From the NCBI GenBank assembly GCA_017860295.1, contig JAFNAS010000012.1, positions 186,001 to 250,000 on the forward strand: 64,000 nucleotides of DNA, read 5' to 3'. The position numbers were made by a program, and so were the translations under genes. This document shows, piece after piece, positions 49,842 through 59,768 of the stretch. The notes below the pieces were generated by a model. It was not told the origin of the DNA. It did no database searches and saw only the letters and a list, made by a program, of their open reading frames with translations. The stretch's first letter is position 1. Each line of letters opens with the position of its first letter. The stretch is from Bacteroidota bacterium. GTDB lineage: Bacteria > Bacteroidota > Bacteroidia > Bacteroidales > Paludibacteraceae.

Positions 49842-50213
49842 ATGAATCCTTTTTTGATAGCAGGCTCTACTATTGTGGTGATAGCCCTGATCTTTTACTC
49901 TATTGGAGTAATTGCCGAACAGCGAAAACGATTGGTGACAAACTTCGTGTTGACGTTTGTCTCTCTTGGGTTGCTTTGTGATGTGACTGGAACTGTTTGT
50001 ATGATTATCGGAGCACATAAAATCATCACCTTGCATGGGTTTATTGGTTATTCGGCATTGATAGGCATGCTGGTGGATATTATATTACTTTACAGGTTCA
50101 AACGAAGCAGGATACAAACTCCGTCTCACTCGCTCCATCTTTACACCAGAATTGCTTATCTGTGGTGGGTGGTTGCATTCGTTTCGGGTTGTGCTCTGGC
50201 AATGGTACGATAA
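49842..50213 (+). CDS. Small membrane protein (TIGR03987/HsmA-like)
   Basis: 123 aa, four TM; IGVIAEQRKR, TGTVCMIIGAHKIITLHGFIGYSALIGM. Confidence 0.65.
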   Translation: MNPFLIAGSTIVVIALIFYSIGVIAEQRKRLVTNFVLTFVSLGLLCDVTGTVCMIIGAHKIITLHGFIGYSALIGMLVDIILLYRFKRSRIQTPSHSLHLYTRIAYLWWVVAFVSGCALAMVR

Positions 50214-50217
50214 ATCT

Positions 50218-50877
50218 ATGTTTCGATTTGTAATTGCTATCTTGTTTTTATCGAGCATTTTAGGCGAAAAATGCTTTGCTCGGCAATCGAGTTTTTCTGC
50301 TTTGGTGCAAGAGGGTGATATCGTTTTTCAGCATATCGATGGAGGTGAATTGGGTCGAGCCATCGATAAAGTGACAGCGGGATTCAGCGGGCGCGATTAT
50401 AACCATTGTGGTATGGTAGTACGGGTAGGGGATTCGTTGCAAGTGATTGAAGCTATTGGTAGTAAGGTGCATCTTTCAACTATTGCGGAATTTGAAAAAC
50501 GTTGTTCTCCTCTCGACTTGTTGATCGGACGATTGCACCCGGCTTATCGCCATTTGGTGACTAAAGCTGAAAAAGCGGCTCTTTCTTTTCAGGGAGTTCC
50601 GTATGATGATTATTTCGAGATGGATAACGGAAAATTATACTGTAGTGAATTGATTTATGAAGCTTTCAGGCAAGCCAATCACGGAAAGCCGTTCTTCAAC
50701 CTCAAGCCTATGACCTTCAAAGATCCAGAAACAAAGGCGTTGTTTCCATCTTGGGTAGAATATTTTGCAAAACTCAAGCATCAGATTCCACAGAATAAAC
50801 CCGGTATCAATCCCGGTTTATTGTCCCGTTCTTTAAAACTTACTATTATTCCAGTAACGCGTCTTTCTACGCGATAA
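50218..50877 (+). CDS. YiiX/YebB-like NlpC/P60-type cysteine hydrolase
   Basis: Start MFRFVIAIL; VQEGDIVFQHIDGGELGRAIDKVT, DYNHCGMVVRVGDSLQVIEAIG, GKLYCSELIYEAF. Confidence 0.87.
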   Translation: MFRFVIAILFLSSILGEKCFARQSSFSALVQEGDIVFQHIDGGELGRAIDKVTAGFSGRDYNHCGMVVRVGDSLQVIEAIGSKVHLSTIAEFEKRCSPLDLLIGRLHPAYRHLVTKAEKAALSFQGVPYDDYFEMDNGKLYCSELIYEAFRQANHGKPFFNLKPMTFKDPETKALFPSWVEYFAKLKHQIPQNKPGINPGLLSRSLKLTIIPVTRLSTR

Positions 50878-51144
50878 TATTTTGGAAAGACAGAAATTGT
50901 TGCTCGCGGCGATTGTGGTGTTTTCAAAATTGAAGTTCGGTGCACAGGTTTTGGCCTAATTTCGACAGAAAGATTCAGAATTGTGCGATAAAAACACTCT
51001 CTTATTGAATCCTTTTTCTGTAAAAACATTCGTTTTTGCAATCTCCGGTTTGCAATTTGGAGCAGGCTAACTTTGGAATATATATTGATTACCTTATAGT
51101 TATAATTTTGGCTGGAATTGTCGGAAAAAAAGTGCGCCAGCTAT

Positions 51145-51174
51145 TTTGAAATTAACAAAATTGTTGTACTTTTG
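51145..51174 (+). promoter_or_regulatory. Bacteroidetes-type promoter for tRNA-Met
   Basis: TTTG-N18-TACTTTTG, 11 bp before the tRNA. Confidence 0.65.
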
Positions 51175-51185
51175 CACTGCGAAAC

Positions 51186-51259
51186 GGCGATTTAGCTCAG
51201 CCGGTTAGAGCGCATGATTCATAATCATGAGGTCCGGGGTTCAAGTCCCCGAGTCGCTA
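51186..51259 (+). tRNA. tRNA-Met (CAT anticodon)
   Basis: GGCGATTTAGCTCAG...CATGATTCATAATCATG...GGTTCAAGTCCCCGAGTCGCTA; canonical cloverleaf, anticodon CAT. Confidence 0.93.
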
Positions 51260-51262
51260 CTA

Positions 51263-51307
51263 AAGGCACTTGTTGAATCCCTCTCAACAAGTGCCTTTTG
51301 CTCTTTT
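51263..51307 (+). terminator. Rho-independent terminator of tRNA-Met
   Basis: AAGGCACTTGTTGA-ATCCCTC-TCAACAAGTGCCTTTTGCTCTTTT. Confidence 0.9.
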
Positions 51308-51405
51308 GTTAACCCTCCTTATTTGTCTCTCTTACTAGTTAATCACCTGCTATTTAGTGTATTATTTTGTGTGTAAGTTTTAACCATTTAATTATTTCCC
51401 TTATT

Positions 51406-52728
51406 ATGACTACCATTTGTAACATTCCTCCAGCCAAAGACAAAAAACGCGTTGTTATTATCGGTGGTGGCTTTGGAGGTCTTAAAGTAGCCACATCACT
51501 GGATTCTCGTTATTTCCAGATTGTCTTGCTCGACAAACGTAATTATCATCAATTCCAGCCATTGTTTTATCAGGTAGCAACTTCAGGATTGGAACCGAGT
51601 ACGATCTCATTTCCCTTTCGAAAAATTTTGCAGAAAAAGAAAGATTTGCATTTTCGCTTGTGTACGGCATTGTCTGTCGATACGGAGCTGAACTGCGTGG
51701 AGACCACAATCGGGCGTGTACGTTACGATTATCTGGTGGTGGCTACCGGATGTGATACCAATTTCTTTGGAAATCAGAAGTTGAAAGATTCGAGCCTTGT
51801 GTTGAAATCGACTACCGAGGCGATTAATATGCGTAATGAGATTATTTATTCGTTGGAGTGTGCAGCTAGTACTGCTGATACGGAAGAGCGTGAAAAGCTT
51901 CTTAATTTTGTCATTGTGGGTGGTGGTGCAACCGGTGTGGAGTTGGCCGGAGCCCTTGCTGAGATGCGTAAATTTGTTTTACCGAAAGACTATCCTGATT
52001 TTAAGGTGCAGCGGATGCGGATATTTCTGATAGACGGACTGAACCGCTTGTTGAGTGCCTTTTCCGAAAAAGCATCGAAAGAGGCATTGGAACATCTTAC
52101 CAAACTTCATGTTGATGTCATTTTGGGAGCAACGGTCGATTCGTATGAAAACGATGAGGTGAAGCTGAGTAATGGAGAAATTATCAAATCAAAAAACATG
52201 ATATGGGTAGCAGGTGTAAAGGCCAACAGCATTGAAGGATTTGACAAAGAGTTATATGGGAGAGGGAACCGTATCGTAGTAAACGAATATAATCAGGTGA
52301 ACGGTTTTGACAATGTGTTTGCTATTGGCGATACAGCCTGTGTATCAACCTCTAATACTCCTAACGGACATCCGCAGGTTGCGCAACCGGCAATTCAACA
52401 GGGTATGAATGTCTCTAATAACCTGAACAAGTTTGAAGCTGACGGTTCTGTGTTCAAACCTTTTAAATATGTCGATAAAGGTTCGTTGGCGACTATCGGG
52501 CGTAATTCAGCGGTGGCAGAACTTCCTTATGCCCAGTTTAGAGGTTTTCTGGCTTGGGTGTTGTGGTTGTTCGTTCATATCATGACGATCGTTGGAGTCA
52601 AAAATCGATTGATGGTGTTTATCAACTGGATGTGGAGCTATATTACGTATGACCAGTCACTCCGTTTGTTGCTGAAAGACGAAGTGCCTGAGAGTGAAGG
52701 AAAAGAATGTCGACAAAACAAAGCTTAA
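51406..52728 (+). CDS. Type II NADH dehydrogenase-like NAD(P)/FAD-dependent oxidoreductase
   Basis: Start [61 protein letters not shown]. Confidence 0.94.
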   Translation: MTTICNIPPAKDKKRVVIIGGGFGGLKVATSLDSRYFQIVLLDKRNYHQFQPLFYQVATSGLEPSTISFPFRKILQKKKDLHFRLCTALSVDTELNCVETTIGRVRYDYLVVATGCDTNFFGNQKLKDSSLVLKSTTEAINMRNEIIYSLECAASTADTEEREKLLNFVIVGGGATGVELAGALAEMRKFVLPKDYPDFKVQRMRIFLIDGLNRLLSAFSEKASKEALEHLTKLHVDVILGATVDSYENDEVKLSNGEIIKSKNMIWVAGVKANSIEGFDKELYGRGNRIVVNEYNQVNGFDNVFAIGDTACVSTSNTPNGHPQVAQPAIQQGMNVSNNLNKFEADGSVFKPFKYVDKGSLATIGRNSAVAELPYAQFRGFLAWVLWLFVHIMTIVGVKNRLMVFINWMWSYITYDQSLRLLLKDEVPESEGKECRQNKA

Positions 52729-53336
52729 AACCGAATTTGCTGGCTTCTTTTCTGCTGGCAGACCGTAACGAAGCAGGATGTGATGAGGCCGGGCGTGGAT
52801 GCCTGGCCGGTCCTGTCTTTGCGGCGGCTGTTATTTTGCCTCCAAATTATGAAAATGCAATTTTGAATGACTCCAAGCAGTTGTCTGAAAAAATACGATA
52901 CCAATTACGCCCGGAGATAGAGACGGATGCGGTGGAATGGGCTGTAGGCATTGTCTCTGCTGAAGAAATCGACCAAATCAATATCCTGAATGCTTCTATT
53001 CTGGCTATGCACCGGGCACTCGATCAACTGAAATTACGACCCGAACATCTTATTATCGACGGTAACCGTTTCAAAAAATACCGAGATATTCCTCATCAGT
53101 GTATCGTGAAAGGTGACAGTAAATACCTCTCCATTGCGGCTGCGTCGATTCTTGCCAAAACGTATCGTGACGACTACATGAATGCCATTCACGAAGATTA
53201 TCCGATGTATCATTGGTTATCGAATAAAGGATATCCTACTGTTCGGCACCGGGATGCCATTCGCGAATTCGGCATTTCTCCTCACCATCGGAAGAGTTTT
53301 CGTTTACTCGAAAACCAGACCGAGCTTGAATTTTAA
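52707..53336 (+). CDS. rnhB: Ribonuclease HII
   Basis: [57 protein letters not shown]. Confidence 0.97.
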   Translation: MSTKQSLKPNLLASFLLADRNEAGCDEAGRGCLAGPVFAAAVILPPNYENAILNDSKQLSEKIRYQLRPEIETDAVEWAVGIVSAEEIDQINILNASILAMHRALDQLKLRPEHLIIDGNRFKKYRDIPHQCIVKGDSKYLSIAAASILAKTYRDDYMNAIHEDYPMYHWLSNKGYPTVRHRDAIREFGISPHHRKSFRLLENQTELEF

Positions 53337-53417
53337 TCACTACGCAGGTTCAACTAAAGGGGGCTTCGGGGAATATCGAAAGTAAATAATCAGTACCTTT
53401 GCAAAGCTTAAATAAAA

Positions 53418-55622
53418 ATGTTATTGACTATGTTTCGATTTTCTTTCTTGTTCGCGTTTATCTTTTTATCTGCCACATCTTCTTTTTCTCAAAACGTTTC
53501 TGGCGACTCTTTTCTGCGTCAGGTGGTGAGTGGTCATTTTCGGGTCAAGCCGTTTCAAGAACTTCGTTCTACGCACAATGGAGAATTTTATACCCAAATG
53601 TTGGATTCGGGGAAATTGGTTGTGAAATTCAGCTATAAAACCGGTCGACCAGTCGATACATTGTTCAATATCAAACGGGTGATTAATTGCCCGATTAAAC
53701 ATATTGAAGGATACGAACTGGATTCTGCCGAAGTCAAAATGCTTGTTTATCTGAATGCTAAAAAGACTTATCGACGTGCATTCTCTGCCGATTATTATGT
53801 CTATGACATTAAACGTCGTAACATGAAGCCTGTATCGGAAGGTGGACCGCAGGAAGCTGCTACTTTTTCTCCAAACGGTAGGATGGTTGTATTTGCAAGA
53901 AACAATAACCTATATGTGAACAAGTTGGACTATGGCACCGAGATTGCCATGACCACAGATGGTGAAGATAATAAAATCATCAACGGTATGCCCGACTGGT
54001 TGTACGAAGAGGAGTTCGATTGCACTAAACTTTTTGCCTGGTCACCCGATAGTAAACTGGTGGCTTTCGTTAAGCTCGATTTGAGCAACGTGCAGAGCTA
54101 TAGCTATATCCGTTATAAGGGTTCTAATCCCGAATTTACTAATGCTGCAGAGTATCCCGAAGTGGTGACCTTTAAATATGCCAAAGCGGGAACTTCTATC
54201 CCGCAAGCAAGTGTGCAGGTGTATGATACCTATTATAAGACCATCAAAAAGATGAACCTCGGAAGCGATCAGGATGTCTATTATCCAAAATTGTTGTGGG
54301 GAAATAAGGTAGAAGAACTTACAATTCCGAAATTTGATAGGGATCAGACCAAATTGGAAGTGTTTTATGCCAATCCGCGGTCAACGGTTTCGAAACTGCT
54401 CTTGACAGATAAAAGCCAAACCTATGTCGATTACCGTAATTTAGATTATCTGCATTTTTTGCCTGACGGGCACCATTTTACTTTTGTCAGTGAGAAAGAC
54501 GGGTATCGCCATGTTTATCTCTATAACATCAATGGCGTTTTGATACAGCAACTTACAAAAGGAAAATTCGATATCACCGATTTTTATGGTTATGATGAAG
54601 TAAAGCGTGCGAGTTATTTTCAAGCTGCCGGAACTTCGTCGACAGGACGAGATATTTATGTGACTGATGCCAAAGGAGTCATGAAACGATTGACCAATGG
54701 TAGGGGTACCCATGCTGCAACATTTAGTAATAATTTCGACTATTTTATCGACCAATGTTCGTCTTGGAATACGCCCGATATATTTGTTTTGTACAATCAT
54801 CAGGGCATGGTTATCAGAACGCTAGAAAGCAATGCTCGTTTGAAGAAGGAGTTCGATGCGCTTAATATGCCTCAAAAGGAGTCGTTTACTTGCAACGCTG
54901 CCGATGGAACGCCTTTACAGGGTTGGATCGTGAAACCGGCAAACGCAGGAAAGAATGCAAAGTTGCCGGTTCTCTTGGTTCAGTATAGCGGTCCCGATTC
55001 TCAGGAGGCTGCAGATAAGTGGAAAATCGATTGGGAATATTATCTTGCGGCTAACGGATATGCTGTCGTATGTGTCGATGGCAGAGGTACGGCGGCTCGT
55101 GGAGAGGCTTTTAGAAAATGTACCTACGAACAACTCGGTAACATGGAGGCTCAGGATCAGGTTGCCGTTGCAAACTATCTGGGAACGTTGCCGTATGTCG
55201 ATAAATCACGAATCGGTATCTGGGGATGGAGTTATGGAGGCTTTATGACCTTGATGTGTATGACTAAAAGCACTGTGTTTAAGGCGGGTGTTGCCGTTGC
55301 TCCGGTTACTGACTGGCACTTCTACGATGCAGCGTATACCGAGCGTTATATGAAGACTCCGCAGGAAAATGAAGCCGGTTATACTAAAAATTCGCCCTTG
55401 AATAATGCGGCGAACCTTCAGGGACGCTTGTTGATTGTCTGCGGTCTTGCCGATGATAATGTTCATCCTCAGAATACATTTGAATTTGTAGAAAAACTGG
55501 TTCAGGCCGATAAGCAATTTGAAATGCAGACGTATACCAATCGTAACCATAGCATTTACGGAGGAAATACCCGTTTCCATCTTTATAAAAGGATGACTGA
55601 CTTCCTGAAGAAGAACTTATAA
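53418..55622 (+). CDS. S9 family dipeptidyl peptidase IV
   Basis: DPPIV beta-propeller, VVCVDGRGTAARGEAFRK, GIWGWSYGGFMTLMCM, GLADDNVHPQNT, YTNRNHSIYGGNTRFHLY. Confidence 0.95.
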   Translation: MLLTMFRFSFLFAFIFLSATSSFSQNVSGDSFLRQVVSGHFRVKPFQELRSTHNGEFYTQMLDSGKLVVKFSYKTGRPVDTLFNIKRVINCPIKHIEGYELDSAEVKMLVYLNAKKTYRRAFSADYYVYDIKRRNMKPVSEGGPQEAATFSPNGRMVVFARNNNLYVNKLDYGTEIAMTTDGEDNKIINGMPDWLYEEEFDCTKLFAWSPDSKLVAFVKLDLSNVQSYSYIRYKGSNPEFTNAAEYPEVVTFKYAKAGTSIPQASVQVYDTYYKTIKKMNLGSDQDVYYPKLLWGNKVEELTIPKFDRDQTKLEVFYANPRSTVSKLLLTDKSQTYVDYRNLDYLHFLPDGHHFTFVSEKDGYRHVYLYNINGVLIQQLTKGKFDITDFYGYDEVKRASYFQAAGTSSTGRDIYVTDAKGVMKRLTNGRGTHAATFSNNFDYFIDQCSSWNTPDIFVLYNHQGMVIRTLESNARLKKEFDALNMPQKESFTCNAADGTPLQGWIVKPANAGKNAKLPVLLVQYSGPDSQEAADKWKIDWEYYLAANGYAVVCVDGRGTAARGEAFRKCTYEQLGNMEAQDQVAVANYLGTLPYVDKSRIGIWGWSYGGFMTLMCMTKSTVFKAGVAVAPVTDWHFYDAAYTERYMKTPQENEAGYTKNSPLNNAANLQGRLLIVCGLADDNVHPQNTFEFVEKLVQADKQFEMQTYTNRNHSIYGGNTRFHLYKRMTDFLKKNL

Positions 55623-56037
55623 AAAAGGGTGTATCCAAAATCCGAATGAAGGCAATCCTATACGGGAAGATAGTCAGGAAGAAGCTTTATTTTGAGATTT
55701 CGTGCAATGGACATTGTATATTTAATCCAAAAACTTTGGGAAATGAATTTGTGCTCCCAATATTTTGATTGTCAATTGGCTATCATACAGTGGAAAAGGA
55801 AAGAATCTGTATGCTGTTTCCATTTTCTCAAAATATTATTGTACCTTTGACCATCCGTTGAAAAAATGGATTAATTTGTGTAGTTTGTTGGCTATCAGTT
55901 GTTTTATTGTTTAAAAAGAGCTGATATTTACTTCAAGTATCCATAATTCATTAAATATTGTTTCTCGCATGATGATGAGTTCCTGTAATAGCAAGGGAAG
56001 AGTCTTCTGCGATTTTTTAAAAACAAATTATTTTCGT

Positions 56038-57105
56038 ATGAAAAAACACAATTTTAATGCGGGGCCTTCTGTCTTGCCTCAGTTTACGATTGAAAATACA
56101 GCCAAAGCTGTTCTCGATTTTAATGGTATAGGACTTTCAATCATGGAAATCAGCCACCGTTCGAAAGATTTTCAGCCGGTAGTTGACGAAGCTGTAGCTC
56201 TAGTAAAAGAACTGTTGTCGATTCCGGAAGGATACTCGGTACTTTTCTTAGGAGGTGGTGCGAGTCTTCAATTCTGTATGGTACCTTTCAACTTATTGGA
56301 AAAAAAAGCCGCCTATTTGAATACCGGTACTTGGGCGAGCAAAGCAGAAAAAGAAGCGAAATTGTTTGGCGAAGTTGTTGAAGTTGCTTCTTCCAAAGAA
56401 GCTAACTTTACATACGTACCTAAAGGCTTTACCATTCCTGCAGATGCAGATTATTTCCACATTACGACAAACAATACTATTTTCGGAACTGAAATTCATC
56501 AAGATTTGGATTCCCCGGTTCCTGTGATCGCCGACATGTCATCCGATATTTTGTCTCGCCCGATAGACGTTTCCAAATATGGTCTGATTTATGCAGGAGC
56601 TCAGAAAAACCTTGGCCCTGCAGGTGTTACTATAGTAATTGTAAAAGACGAATTGCTAGGTAAAGTGAGCCGTCCGATTCCGACAATGTTGGATTATCGC
56701 ACTCATATCAAGGAAGGTTCTATGTTTAATACGCCTCCTGTTGTTCCTATTTATGCCTCTTTACAGACCTTGAAATGGATGAAAGATCTGGGTGGCGTAA
56801 AAGTGATGGAAAAGATGAATGTAGATAAGGCTTCTCTTTTGTACGACGAAATCGACCGCAACAAACTATTCGTCGGTACGGCAGCAATTGAAGATCGTTC
56901 GTATATGAACATTTGCTTCGTAATGAAGGAAGAATACAAAGAACTGGAAGAAGAATTCGGTAAATTTGCTATAGCCAAAGGAATGGTTGGTATAAAAGGT
57001 CACCGGTCTGTAGGCGGTTTCAGAGCATCTACCTACAATGCACTTCCGAAAGAAAGTGTAGTGGCGTTGATCGATGCCATGAAAGAATTTGAAAAATTGC
57101 ACTAA
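56038..57105 (+). CDS. serC: Phosphoserine aminotransferase
   Basis: Start [53 protein letters not shown]. Confidence 0.97.
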   Translation: MKKHNFNAGPSVLPQFTIENTAKAVLDFNGIGLSIMEISHRSKDFQPVVDEAVALVKELLSIPEGYSVLFLGGGASLQFCMVPFNLLEKKAAYLNTGTWASKAEKEAKLFGEVVEVASSKEANFTYVPKGFTIPADADYFHITTNNTIFGTEIHQDLDSPVPVIADMSSDILSRPIDVSKYGLIYAGAQKNLGPAGVTIVIVKDELLGKVSRPIPTMLDYRTHIKEGSMFNTPPVVPIYASLQTLKWMKDLGGVKVMEKMNVDKASLLYDEIDRNKLFVGTAAIEDRSYMNICFVMKEEYKELEEEFGKFAIAKGMVGIKGHRSVGGFRASTYNALPKESVVALIDAMKEFEKLH

Positions 57106-57197
57106 ATAATATTCGATTGAATATGAAACCCTCCTACAATCATTGATATGATAGAGTGGAGGGTTTCGTCATTCTTACAACTAAATATTTTATAACT

Positions 57198-58118
57198 ATG
57201 AAGATTCTTGTAGCAACCGACAAACCGTTTGCTAAGGCGGCAACGGATGGGATCAGAAAGATTACGGAAGAAGCCGGCTATGAACTGGCTTTACTGGAAA
57301 AGTATGGTGATATCAATAATTTTTATGCCGCTGTGGCTGATGCCGATGCATTGATTGTTCGTTCGGACAAAGTGACGCAAGAGGTGATTGATGCTGCAAA
57401 AAAGCTTAAAATTGTGGTTCGCGCAGGAGCTGGTTACGACAACCTGGATCTTGCAGCTTGCACGGCTCGTGGTATTGTGGCAATGAATACTCCCGGTCAG
57501 AATTCAAATGCAGTTGCAGAACTAGCTTTGGGTTTGATGGTGTATATGGCTCGTAATGGCTTTCAGCCGGGTACCGGAAGTGAGTTGAAAGGGAAAAAAC
57601 TGGGTATCCATGCGTATGGTAATGTAGGAAAATTGGTGGCTCATATTGCAAAAGGTTTCGGTATGGAAATCTATGCTTTCGATCCTTTTGTGCCTGCCGA
57701 AGTTATTGAAAAAGATGGGGCGAAGGCTGTTGCTTCGATCGAGGAGTTGTACAGTACCTGTAATTATGTCTCTTTGCATATTCCGGCTACGGCAGAGACT
57801 AAAAAATCGATAGGGTATGATTTGCTGTCGAAGATGCCGAAGGGTGGTTGCTTGGTAAATACAGCCCGCAAAGAGGTGATTGACGAAGAAGGTCTTGCTA
57901 AGATTTTGGAAGAACGTTCCGATCTGAAATATGTGACCGACATTATTCCGGATTCACACGCAACATTGGCTGAAAAATTCGGAACCCGCTATTTTTCGAC
58001 ACCAAAGAAAATGGGTGCAGAAACAGGCGAAGCGAATGTTAATGCCGGTTTGGCTGCAGCCAATCAAATTGTCTCTTTCTTAAAGACTGGCGATAAAAAA
58101 TTTCAGGTTAACAAATAA
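57198..58118 (+). CDS. serA: D-3-phosphoglycerate dehydrogenase-type 2-hydroxyacid dehydrogenase
   Basis: Start MKILVATDKPF; VVRAGAGYDNLDL, LGIHAYGNVGKLVAHIAKGFG, LVNTARKEVIDEE; follows serC. Confidence 0.92.
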   Translation: MKILVATDKPFAKAATDGIRKITEEAGYELALLEKYGDINNFYAAVADADALIVRSDKVTQEVIDAAKKLKIVVRAGAGYDNLDLAACTARGIVAMNTPGQNSNAVAELALGLMVYMARNGFQPGTGSELKGKKLGIHAYGNVGKLVAHIAKGFGMEIYAFDPFVPAEVIEKDGAKAVASIEELYSTCNYVSLHIPATAETKKSIGYDLLSKMPKGGCLVNTARKEVIDEEGLAKILEERSDLKYVTDIIPDSHATLAEKFGTRYFSTPKKMGAETGEANVNAGLAAANQIVSFLKTGDKKFQVNK

Positions 58119-58124
58119 TCGACG

Positions 58125-58502
58125 ATGAAACGAATTATTTCAACCCCGAATGCTCCGGCAGCTATCGGACCCTACAGTCAAGCGGTGGAGGCAAATGGCA
58201 CGTTGTATGTCTCAGGACAAATACCCATTGACCCGACTACCGGGAAGCTGGTAGACGGCGATGTGATGGCACAGGCGCAACAGGTTTTCCTCAATATAAA
58301 AGCAATTCTGGATGAAGCAGGATATTCTTTTGCCGATGTGGTGAAATCAACCGTTTATTTGGCGGATATGGTCTATTTTGCCGATGTGAATGCCGTGTAT
58401 AGAGAGCATTATCAGACGGAGTGTCCGGCTAGAGCTGCCTTTGCAGTAAAGGGGCTTCCTCTTGGTTCGCTTGTCGAAATAGAAACGATAGCAGTGAAGT
58501 AA
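58125..58502 (+). CDS. ridA: RidA family reactive intermediate/imine deaminase
   Basis: MKRIISTPNAPAAIGPYSQAVEANGTLYVSGQIPIDPTTGKL, ARAAFAVKGLPLGSLVEIETIA. Confidence 0.97.
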   Translation: MKRIISTPNAPAAIGPYSQAVEANGTLYVSGQIPIDPTTGKLVDGDVMAQAQQVFLNIKAILDEAGYSFADVVKSTVYLADMVYFADVNAVYREHYQTECPARAAFAVKGLPLGSLVEIETIAVK

Positions 58503-58522
58503 AATCGTATTTCTTCATATTC

Positions 58523-58575
58523 AGAAAGCCGCAAAGAATAAAATTTTATCTTTTGCGGCTTTCTAGTTCTTTTTA
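58523..58575 (+). terminator. Rho-independent terminator after ridA
   Basis: AGAAAGCCGCAAAGA-ATAAAATTTTA-TCTTTTGCGGCTTTCT followed by T-rich sequence. Confidence 0.85.
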
Positions 58576-58630
58576 TTTCAATCCGTTGTGTGGGTCTATG
58601 TGTTTTAGTCGACAAAATAGGCCGATAGTA

Positions 58631-58661
58631 TTTGCTGATTTCAAAAATATAGCTACCTTTG
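58631..58661 (+). promoter_or_regulatory. Bacteroidetes-type promoter for tRNA-Leu
   Basis: TTTG-N19-TACCTTTG, 11 bp before the tRNA. Confidence 0.7.
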
Positions 58662-58672
58662 CAACCGCAAAA

Positions 58673-58756
58673 GCCCAGATGGCGGAATTGGTAGACGCGC
58701 TGGTCTCAAACACCAGTGGATTCACTTCCATGCCGGTTCGATCCCGGCTCTGGGTA
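58673..58756 (+). tRNA. tRNA-Leu (CAA anticodon)
   Basis: GCCCAGATGGCGGAATTGGTAGACGCG-CTGGTCTCAAACACCAG-(variable arm)-GCCGGTTCGATCCCGGCTCTGGGTA. Confidence 0.96.
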
Positions 58757-58763
58757 CTTCCCA

Positions 58764-58808
58764 AAACAACCCTAATTGATACACATCAGTTAGGGTTGTT
58801 TGCTTTTA
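58764..58808 (+). terminator. Rho-independent terminator of tRNA-Leu
   Basis: AAACAACCCTAA-...-TTAGGGTTGTTTGCTTTT. Confidence 0.85.
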
Positions 58809-59051
58809 TGCTTTCCTGTTTATGCGATACCGGCTCATCCTTAAAAATTGGTCTTTCCTGTTAAGGCATATAGATAAGCGGAACTAATCTCTATTTTCCC
58901 GTTTCATCGACTGATTTTAGCTGCTCATACTTTTAAACGCGTGAAGTCTGTGTTTTTTATCTACTTTTGGGGATAATTTTATATTACATTGGGTTGTCTG
59001 TTGGCTACAGTGGACACGAATGTATTAGTTTGTTTCTAACTTGATAGTGTA

Positions 59052-59660
59052 ATGGCAAATAAATCCGCAGTGTTTCCTCGTCAGGAGGATAAGACGATTG
59101 CATATCTGAAGAATATAGTAAAGAGTCCGTTTATCGAAGTAGGCGATTATTCGTTCTATCATGATTTTGAAAATCCCCTCGATTTCGAACGTAAGTGTGT
59201 GTTGTATCACTATCCATACGTGAATAATGATCGCCTCAAGATTGGAAAATTTTGCTCTATTGCAAACGGTGCAAAGTTTTTGTTTAATGGAGCAAATCAT
59301 ACGCTCGGTTCGTTGTCAACGTATCCGTTTCCGGTGATGGCCGGAGAGTGGGATTTGGATGTACCTGTAACCAATGCCTGGGATAATAAAGGAGATATTG
59401 TTGTCGGTAACGATGTCTGGATCGGATTTGAGGCGGTGATACTGGCTGGCGTTACCATTGGCGATGGAGCCATTATCGGTTCGCATGCGGTGGTGACCAA
59501 AGATGTTGCACCCTATTCCATTGTGGGGGGAGTGCCGGCGAAATTAATCCGGAAACGTTTTTCAGATGAAAAAATAGATGAACTGTTACGCATGGCATGG
59601 TGGAACTGGAGCGAAGAGCAAATTAGGTGCAATTTGAATAAGATAATGGGATTGGAATGA
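59052..59660 (+). CDS. CatB/Vat-like hexapeptide-repeat O-acetyltransferase
   Basis: LYHYPYVNNDRLKIGKFCSIANGAKFLFNGANHTLGSLSTYPF, VGNDVWIGFEAVILAGVTIGDGAIIGSHAVVTKDVAPYSIVGGVPAKLI. Confidence 0.92.
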   Translation: MANKSAVFPRQEDKTIAYLKNIVKSPFIEVGDYSFYHDFENPLDFERKCVLYHYPYVNNDRLKIGKFCSIANGAKFLFNGANHTLGSLSTYPFPVMAGEWDLDVPVTNAWDNKGDIVVGNDVWIGFEAVILAGVTIGDGAIIGSHAVVTKDVAPYSIVGGVPAKLIRKRFSDEKIDELLRMAWWNWSEEQIRCNLNKIMGLE

Positions 59661-59706
59661 TTTGCGATGATAGGCGAATCGGATGTTTGCTTTTATGGTC
59701 GGAAAC

Positions 59707-59744
59707 AAAGAAAGGATTGCTCCCTCACGGAGGCAATCCTTTCT
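59707..59744. terminator. Bidirectional terminator between convergent genes
   Basis: AGAAAGGATTGC-TCCCTCACGGAG-GCAATCCTTTCTTTT between plus CatB/Vat-like and minus metY. Confidence 0.9.
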
Positions 59745-59768
59745 TTTGTAATTAAATCAAGCCGTGTG

